From Dipteronia dyeriana (Eukaryota > Streptophyta > Magnoliopsida > Sapindales > Sapindaceae), in NCBI GenBank assembly GCA_032871835.1, contig CM065295.1:21400501-21464500 (forward strand): a stretch of 64,000 nucleotides of DNA, in the 5' to 3' direction. Positions 57,607 to 64,000 of the stretch are shown one piece after another (position 1 is the first letter of the stretch; every line of letters begins with the position of its first letter). The notes below the pieces were generated by a model that worked only from the letters and a program-made list of their open reading frames with translations, did not search any database and was not told the origin of the DNA. Both the position numbers and the translations under genes were made by a program.

Positions 57607-57775
57607 GTAATACTAGACTTTTTAAATTATTTCCCAAATAGTGTTGGCACATAAGATGTGAACATCACAGCAAACACCACATAATCTTATGAATTACAAG
57701 ATATTGACACATCACGTGCCAACACCATTTAGAGGAGAATTTGAGAAAAAAATTGGAATGCCTAACATTACTTTT
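57607..57775. mobile_element. Small MITE-like inverted repeat
   Basis: Left AGTAATACTAGACTTTTTAA...AATAGTGTTGGCAC; right, inverted, AGTAATGTTAGGCATTCC...AATGGTGTTGGCAC. Both sides carry a similar 27-base stretch (ATGCAAAATTAGAATTAAG and ATACAAAATTAGAAATTAAG), longer than a normal target duplication. The superfamily is unclear. Confidence 0.55.
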
Positions 57776-58317
57776 ACTCTATACAAAATTAGAAATTAAG
57801 TCTATATATATACACAAATGGCCCAGGTTTGCCCTCACCTTCAATTCTTCAAAAGGGTTCGAAAATTTAATGGAACCTTTTTGGAGGGCTTTTGTGTAAA
57901 TATCATCACATTAATAATTCATATTTAAAAGACACCAATTAACGTGTGGAGACCAAAATACCCCGAAATTGACTTTGTCGTGTTGTGCAGAGAGAGAGAA
58001 AGTGAGAAAAAGTAAAAATTGCTTGAAACCGTCCGGAGTTGAATCAACGGCTTCGTATTCGACGACGACGGAACCAGAACTTAGAGAGTTGCACAAAAGA
58101 TTTGAATCGATGGAGGTTAGTTGACCTGGATTTTCAATCGTTTTGGTTGTTCATTAAGTGAATGAAATGTTAGATTAGGTTAAATTTTTGGATCTAAGAA
58201 TGCTAATGGGTTAGGTTAGGGTTTTGGATTTGTTGAAGTTGTTGAGGAAGATGATATTCTGGGTTTCCGAGCATTAATTCGTTGTTTCCGAGTTTTTATT
58301 TTTGAAATTTGTTTGAG

Positions 58318-58960
58318 TTTATTCGAGCATTTTTGAGTTCATTCGAGCTTTTATATAAGCTCCGAGCTTTTATATGAAAGGTCCGAGCTTTTATAAAAGC
58401 TCTAGCTTTTATATTAAAGCTCGGAGCTTATATAAAAGCTCGGAGCTTTTATATATAAGCTCCGAGCTTTTATATATAAGCTATGATCTTTTATATAAGC
58501 TCCGAGTTTTTATATAAAAGCTTGAGGTTTTATATAAGCTTCGAGGTTTTATTTGAAAGCTCAAGCTTTTATAAAAGCTTGAACTTATATATAACAGCTC
58601 GAGCTTTTATATAAAAGCTCCGAGCTTATATATAAAAGCTCCAGCTGTTATTTAAAAGCTCGTATCTTATATATAAAAGCTCGGAGCTTTTATATAAAAG
58701 CTCTAGCTTTTATATATAAGCTACGAGCTTTTATAAAAGCTCGGAGCTTTCATAAAAGCTACGAGGTTTTATATATAAGCTCCGAGCTTTTATATATATG
58801 CTCCGAGTTTTTATAAAGAAGCTTCGAGCTTTTATTTCACTGATCGAGCTTTTGTATAAAAGGTCCGAGCTTTTACGATTAAAGGACCAAGTTTTTTTTA
58901 AAAAAATCTACAAGTTTTCTAATAAATGACCCGAGGTTATAAGCTCCGAGCTTGTTATTT
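58318..58960. repeat. AGCTCGGAGCTTTTATATA tandem/inverted array (left MULE arm)
   Basis: About 25 copies of a roughly 20-base unit built from GAGCTTTTATATA and its complement TATAAAAGCTC, alternating as AAGCTCCGAGCTTTTATATA. It shares the AAAGCTCG/CGAGCTTT core with the arrays at 49216-49880 and 61985-62785. Confidence 0.85.
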
Positions 58961-59006
58961 ATGGGGATTTGACATTGTACTTAATGATGTTATTGTTAAA
59001 TTTCAA

Positions 59007-60262
59007 ATGACGAATCGGTTAAGGGGTCGCTTAAAACTCCAGAGGAAGAGTGGTACGAGGGCAAAGTCACCCGCCACGACAATTTTGATGCCCTTGACCA
59101 TATAGATGACACCCGCAGAATTGGCTGTAGAAGACCGTCGTCGGTTCATGGCGTCCTGTTTTGGGCATTTCTTGACCATGCACTGACCAGTGAAGTTTTC
59201 GGATGGTGTTATCCACCAGCTACTTTTACGGGAGGTGCATCACAATGGGTCATCAGATGAGATACGGTTTATGTTAGGCACTAATGAGGTGAGGTTCTCG
59301 AAGGTAGAATTCTGCCTGATCACTGGATTGCGGTTCAGAGTAGTACCAGATACGAGACGCTGTGTTAACGTGGACAATGACCTACATCACCGGTACTTTG
59401 GTGGTAAGGATGAGATTTCATCTGTGGAGTTGAGAGATGTTCTGAGGCTTGGTGAGTTTCAGCAGACCTACGATTGTGTGAAGCTATGCCTCATCTATAT
59501 GCTAAACTGGATACTTATGGGGTTGGATGAGAGATTAAAAATTCCAGTTTCACAGATACGGTCGGTGGATAATCTTGATGCTTTTGACGCGTTCCCTTGG
59601 GGTACACACGTCTATAGTCATTCCATATATTCATTCAAGCATGCGCTTGATGGGCGACGAGAACGGTTCCAGAGACACCAACAAGCAAAGGGAGCTGACA
59701 AACACATGCAAGAGACCTACAACATTTATTACGCCCTTTTGGTAAGAGTTTTGTGAATTACAAAATTTACGTTTGTAATCGTCTATACAGATTTTTATCG
59801 TAATTTTTTTGTTTTTAGATATTTGCTTTTAAGGTGATCCCCACATTTGGGCCCTTTTTCGGGACTTAGATGGTTATCGATTTGTCTCCCTGTATTCTGA
59901 AGTGGGTATTAAAGATACAACCAAGGAGGGATAAGCTATCGAAGATATTCACGTCGCGGATAAATTTTTTATTTGTTAATGTTAAAAGTTATTATTACAA
60001 TTTCCAAATGTTTAACAACGGTTGCAGATGTCTGTGATGACGAACCTGGTGCAAACAACAACTAAGAGGGATGAACCATATTTTACAAAATTTGCGGTGG
60101 ACATACCGGATCGTGATTCCGTTGAGCGTACTAGTGCCGTACCTAGTGATACTGATGGTCCGGAGGTGAAGTTCGGTGATTGGGAGGCCACAGATGAATG
60201 CAGAGGGTTCAGAGTCGGAGTTAGCTGTAGGGAGACAACCAAGGTAGATGCGAATTTGATTT
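59007..60262 (+). pseudogene. DUF1985-type protein of a KAONASHI-like MULE
   Basis: The N-terminal part from about 59007 shows EDRRRFMASCFGHFLTMH, then an in-frame TGA just before 59190. The open frame continues PVKFSDGVIHQLLLREVH, RFMLGTNEVRFSKVEFCLIT and DAFPWGTHVYSHSIYSFKHA, the DUF1985 signature region. A likely intron (about 59743-59818, GTAAGA...TTTTAG) joins YALL to IFAFKVIPTFGPFFGT. A stop follows, then LSPCILKWVLKIQPRRDKL. A further exon-like part (60030-60262) reads RDEPYFTKFAVDIPDRDS. In plant MULEs DUF1985 is usually followed by a Ulp1-type cysteine protease; no protease part remains here. Function in transposition is unknown. Confidence 0.75.
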
Positions 60263-60269
60263 AGGAGGT

Positions 60270-61882
60270 GTATGTGTCCAGCTTTCTGAGTCACCGTACC
60301 CAAAAGCAGTTGGATATAGTAGTTCGTTCTCATCTTGTGCAGTTGCAATAAACATTGTACCCCCGAATCATCCTTTTAAATGAGTACCATCTACTGCAAT
60401 AATTGGACCCATACACCTCTGGAATCCTCTGAGTGAGGCACCCAACAACATAAAAAAATAGAGAAATTTATCATCTTCATCGCACTGTAAGTCAGTTATT
60501 GTGTCGGGATTTTGTTGCTCTAACACGTAACCAAGTTAGGCAATATTTTGAAGGTTTCCTCATGTGTTCCATAGGTTAGTGACAACGCATATTGCAGGGC
60601 TTGATGTGCTTTATTGTACAAGATTTGGATGTCATACATTGTTTTCATATGGGTGATTATGTCCTTCGGATGCATTAGTCGACCATCTTGTTATTGAAAT
60701 CTAGGTGCAACCACTTCTCCAATTATGACTGCACTAGCTTGTCGGTGACGGCGATGAATCTCCTCCAAAAGATATGTGTGTTCGTTCACAAAACTTCTTA
60801 CTTGGAAGTATGTCCCTTCATCTCTCCTAACCGCTCTTAATTTTCACATACAGTTGTCCATCAAACAAACCAAATGTAACGTTGTTTTATTCGACCTTTT
60901 CACCTTCCACTCGAAGTTCTACCGCATTGCAAAATGCCTAACTAGTCTCTTCAAATCCTTTTTGGTAAGAAAAAATTGCCCTTTATATAGCATGCTTGTA
61001 GGTTATTCTTCAACCGAGTTCCTGCTTCCACCCATACCAAACGAGTATGATTCTGCTCTTGGAATAACCCACGTTGTGACATTATCAGAATCAAATAGAG
61101 TTAAATTAGGTCGGACCTCGGAAGTCCCAGCTATATTTGTTGCACTGCAACTAAATCTTTGTACACATCTTGCATGTCTTTCTGGTTCGACAGCCTCTTC
61201 CTCATTATTAGCTACATTATCAACCGGATGCAAATTTTCCTCAACATCCATCTGTTGTGTCGGCACAATCACTATTTTGCTCATTGTTCATGTCATTGTA
61301 GAAGTCATTATAATGGTGGTTGAACTGCCTATCATTCATCTCAATTTGACATCCAAACACATCGTCAAATTGAGGTCCGACTAATTCACTGCGGTCGGCT
61401 ACTTCCTGTGGGACACCACACAGGTTTTCCCTACCATCAAGCCCACTTCTTTCTGTGAACAACTGGTTGCTTCCGTCTGAAGATCGAAATTGTTGGGTGT
61501 TATCATGAGGAGGGATTTCTTCACCAATGACACCTCTTGCTGCCTTCTCAATTAGACTGACACATACTTGAGGGATCACCCTATCTTCCCCAGCATAAAC
61601 TGAACATCGTCATCATTTCTTACAAACGTGTGACATGTAGTCCCAAGAACCATTGATATAGACTGTTGATCTGCACTGTATTTGTCCACATCATACTTCA
61701 CAACGGTTTTGCACGATCGACACCAATTCTTGGTAAGTCATACTCTTTGAAACGTACATTCATTGGTTATTAGAACAAAAAAACCTCTGACTTCTATTGG
61801 GTAACTGCTCCCATCGACCGTTGTAAGAGATGACTATTCTCACCCGATTCATTCTCTTATCAAAACTATCATCACAAACCAT
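60270..61882 (-). pseudogene. MuDR-type (MURA) transposase, truncated and broken
   Basis: Minus-strand ATG at 61882 (MVCDDSFDKRMNRVRIVISY), then MTYQELVSIVQNR, ISMVLGTTCHTFVRNDDD and VIPQVCVSLIEKA in shifting frames. The long acidic stretch of 61579-61003 leads into the MuDR N-terminal domain (TTLHLVCLMDNCMWKLRAVR, EGTYFQVRSFVNEHT, VIIGEVVAPRF, MKTMYDIQILYNKAHQALQY). The start of the catalytic domain follows with the first aspartate (IIAVDGTHLKG), then a stop, and FIATAQDENELLYPTAFGYG. The sequence ends near 60280, so the other catalytic acids and the SWIM finger are gone. It faces the DUF1985 gene tail to tail, so one deletion probably truncated both. Confidence 0.85.
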
Positions 61883-61984
61883 TATTATCAATATCTAAAT
61901 TCAAATTAAATAACAAATAAAAAGCCTCGAATTGTAGAAAAAAAAACCTACGAAATTCATTTAAAACACATCGGTCAAAACTAA

Positions 61985-62785
61985 CTTAAAGCTCCAGCAA
62001 ATACAACAAATTCTCGAAAAACCATAATAACAGCTTGACACGGTACAACAATTCCTCGGAAATGCTTAATAAAACAATGGATCAATGCAACAATTTCTCG
62101 GAAAACCAAAATAAAAGCTCGAGCCAATACAACAAAATCTCGGAAAACCATAATAAAAGCTCGCACAATACAGCAATTTCTCGAAATGCTTAGTAAATGC
62201 TCGGACCAATTCAACAGTTTCTCGAAAAACCAAAATAAAAGCTCGAGTCAATACAAGAAAATCTCGGAAAACCATAATAATTGCTCGACACAATACAACA
62301 ATTTCTCGGAAATACTTAATAAATGCTCGGACCAATTCAACAATTTCTCAGAAAATCAAAATAAAAGCTCGAACCAATATAACAAAATCTCGAAAAACCA
62401 TAATAAAAGCTCGACAAAATACAACATTTTCTCGGAAATGCTTAATAAAAGCTCGACCCAATACAACAATTTCTCTGAAATGCTTAATAAAAACTCGACC
62501 CAATACAACAATTTCTCAAAAAATAAAAATAAAAACTCGAGCCAATACAATAAAATCTCGAAAAACCATAATAAAAGCACGATACAATATAACAACTTCT
62601 AGAAAAATGCTTAATAAAAGCTCTCCCAATACAACAATTTATTGGAAAACAAAAATAAAAGCTTGAATCAATACAATAAAATCTCGAAAAACCATAATAA
62701 AAGCTCGACACAATACAACAAATTATTGGAAATGCTTAATAAAAGCTCGATCCAATACAACAAATTCTCGGACAAAGATATAAAC
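61985..62785. repeat. Tandem array AAAAGCTCGA...CAATACAACAATTTCTCGG (right MULE arm)
   Basis: About 18-20 units of 36-45 bases: TAAAAGCTCGA, CCAATACAACAA, TTTCTCGGAAA, then ATGCTTAA or ACCATAA. Translation in plus frame 3 gives a repeating NKSSTQYNNFSE peptide (62186-62602), and minus frames give similar artefacts. It carries the same AAAGCTCG core as the other MULE arrays. Confidence 0.88.
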
Positions 62786-63141
62786 AACCTGGTGCACTTT
62801 CTGGAGACTATATGTTCATGCATTTGTTGAATACATCTTAAAACCCTCAAAAATGCATGAAAATAAATTAGGGAGATCACAAAGATCCGTTACCTGCAGA
62901 TTCGAAAAATGTTTCTCACAAGCACTTTAGATCGATTTCCAGACTACTTTTTTGGAGAGAGAGTTAACTTCTCTTTTTCAAACCGAAGATCAAAGCATAA
63001 ATATAACTTTTAAGGGCAAATTGGGTAGTTCACTATAATAGGTGTATTTTAAACATAAGTTATTAAACTAGTGAAATCATCACAACACAAGAAAAAAATG
63101 TGACAATCATTACCATTTCCACTTCTTCAAAACCCCTTAGG

Positions 63142-63737
63142 TCCACATTTGACCCCGTGGGGGTAAGGCCCATCTGAAACACTCATCCCTATGATAAACA
63201 TACAAGGTGCGTATTGAACTCTATCAATAAAAAAATTAAGAGTTAATTTTGTTTCTTAAACAAAATGATAGTCATAGATTGATGTATTCGTAAGGGTTTT
63301 TTTTTTGTTAAGAAAAATTATATATGTTGTTATTTGTTTTGACTACCATTTAGGACTTATTAATCCGTACAAAATTGGAACATGTTATGTTTTTTTTTTA
63401 AATGGGTATATTAATAATTAAAAGAGTTTATAAATAAAATGTATTAAAATAAAACGAAAACTAATGCTAGATAGACCAAAAAATAAGATCAAAACTCAAC
63501 ATAAATGATGTTACAAGTGGTTTGTTTATTAATGGTTTGTGTGATAATGACATAAATGGTTTGTGTGATAATGACAGTTCATTTGCTATATCATTTGAGT
63601 TGATTTTTGGTTAATTATTTGGATTATATAGTATTAGAGCATCTTCAATGTAAATATGCATTTTTGAGTTTTTAAATAGTGTCACATCACCATTTCTATT
63701 CATTATGGACCCACTTTTGGATTATTATTTTTATATA
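63142..63737. other. Intergenic, paralogous to 25493-25815
   Basis: Matches the region left of the first Tat LTR for about 330 bases. It also contains a direct repeat AATGGTTTGTGTGATAATGACA at about 63530-63575 (two copies) and a GAGCATCTTCAATG MITE-like start at 63636. No gene. Confidence 0.55.
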
Positions 63738-64000
63738 TGTTGAGGTTGATTTCTGGATTGTATCAGAAAAGCCAACAAGGATTGGATTTCGGCTGAGATT
63801 TCAAAGAGAGAGAGAAAGAGAAAGAGAAAGAAAACAAGACACGAGTTTTTTACATGGTAAAACTCCGATGACTGGAGAAACGTCCATGGGTGGTTGAATG
63901 ATCAACCTAGCCAAAATCCACTATGAATTTCTTGAATATTACAAGTTCTCGATCTCTCTTTTTTCTCTCTAAATTTTGCTATTATTTCTGTATGCTCTAT
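63738..64000 (-). mobile_element. Start of a Tat-type LTR, cut by window end
   Basis: Begins TGTTGAGGTTGATTTCTGG and matches 26163-26420 closely over its whole visible length (CAGAAAAGCCAACAAGGATT, CACTATGAATT, TCGATCTCTCTTTTTTCTC). Same orientation and same 25.5 kb-type flank as the first LTR. Confidence 0.85.

Larger units (their letters stand above)
57880..63140. mobile_element. MULE of DUF1985/KAONASHI type, decayed
   Basis: The ends share inverted sequence (ATTAATAATTCATATTTAAAAGACACC on the left; the complement of TTTAATAACTTATGTTTAAA.ACACC on the right). The right end matches that of the MULE at 48898-50298. Inside: an AGCTCG array on the left (58318-58960), a DUF1985-type gene on plus, a MURA transposase on minus, and an AGCTCG array on the right (61985-62785). 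Exact termini and the 9-base duplication were not resolved. The right end may extend to AAAACCCC at 63141, which matches the GGGGT start of the smaller element. Confidence 0.78.

Noticed and set aside
57536..57885. Possible left terminus of the DUF1985 MULE with a clear 9-base duplication
   Set aside because: No matching 9-base repeat could be found around 57870-57890 and 63095-63150, so the boundary is left approximate.
60776..61384. Plus-strand 202-residue frame
   Set aside because: Antisense shadow of the MURA transposase, whose conserved motifs are on the minus strand.
62186..62602. Open frame with repeating NKSSTQYNNFSE peptide
   Set aside because: Direct translation of the 36-45-base MULE array; minus frames give similar repeats, and the array lies in a terminal zone.

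Overview
The window looks like nuclear DNA of a flowering plant, most likely a eudicot. It is AT-rich and carries intronless pentatricopeptide-repeat (PPR) genes of the plant-specific PLS class, a CYP96-type cytochrome P450 relic, and a dense nest of plant transposon families: Ty1/copia, Ty3/gypsy of the Tat type, hAT, Mutator-like (MULE), PIF/Harbinger and LINE. Only two genes look intact: a 704-codon PPR protein (3564-5678) and a 582-codon PPR-DYW protein (7023-8771). Almost everything else is transposon or transposon-broken gene.

Layout. 1-1280 is the 3' end of a hAT transposon. 1891-3444 is a nearly fully palindromic inverted-repeat element just upstream of the first PPR gene. 8909-16448 (minus strand) is a dead CYP96-like P450 split by a small hAT element (9556-10382) and a copia retrotransposon (10653-16060). 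16678-17832 is a foldback element. 18256-23866 is an old copia element. 26163-29381 is one end of a Tat-type gypsy element, and 30012-42624 is a second, almost full-length one. Both Tat copies carry an additional reading frame antisense to gag-pol. 42630-50533 is a decayed second copy of the first PPR locus, interrupted by a hAT element (43299-47064), a PIF/Harbinger-like element with a captured ankyrin-gene fragment (47277-48350) and a small MULE (48898-50298). 50534-57526 is a large inverted-repeat element with a 4.6 kb hAT (52875-57445) inside one of its terminal repeats. About 57880-63140 is a MULE of the DUF1985 (KAONASHI-like) type. The window ends inside another Tat long terminal repeat (LTR).

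The two ends of the window are paralogous. 1.3-5.8 kb matches 42.6-50.5 kb (PPR locus and flanks) and 25.5-26.4 kb matches 63.2-64.0 kb, in the same order, which suggests an old segmental duplication with an offset of roughly 38-41 kb. Because one copy often lacks an insertion present in the other, several insertions can be confirmed against an empty site inside the window.

The two PPR genes would act in organelle RNA metabolism, and the DYW one probably in C-to-U editing. No bacterial-type operon, CRISPR array, rRNA or tRNA gene was seen. All coordinates come from reading the sequence by eye. Element ends supported by target-site duplications (TSDs) are reliable to a base or two; the others are approximate.
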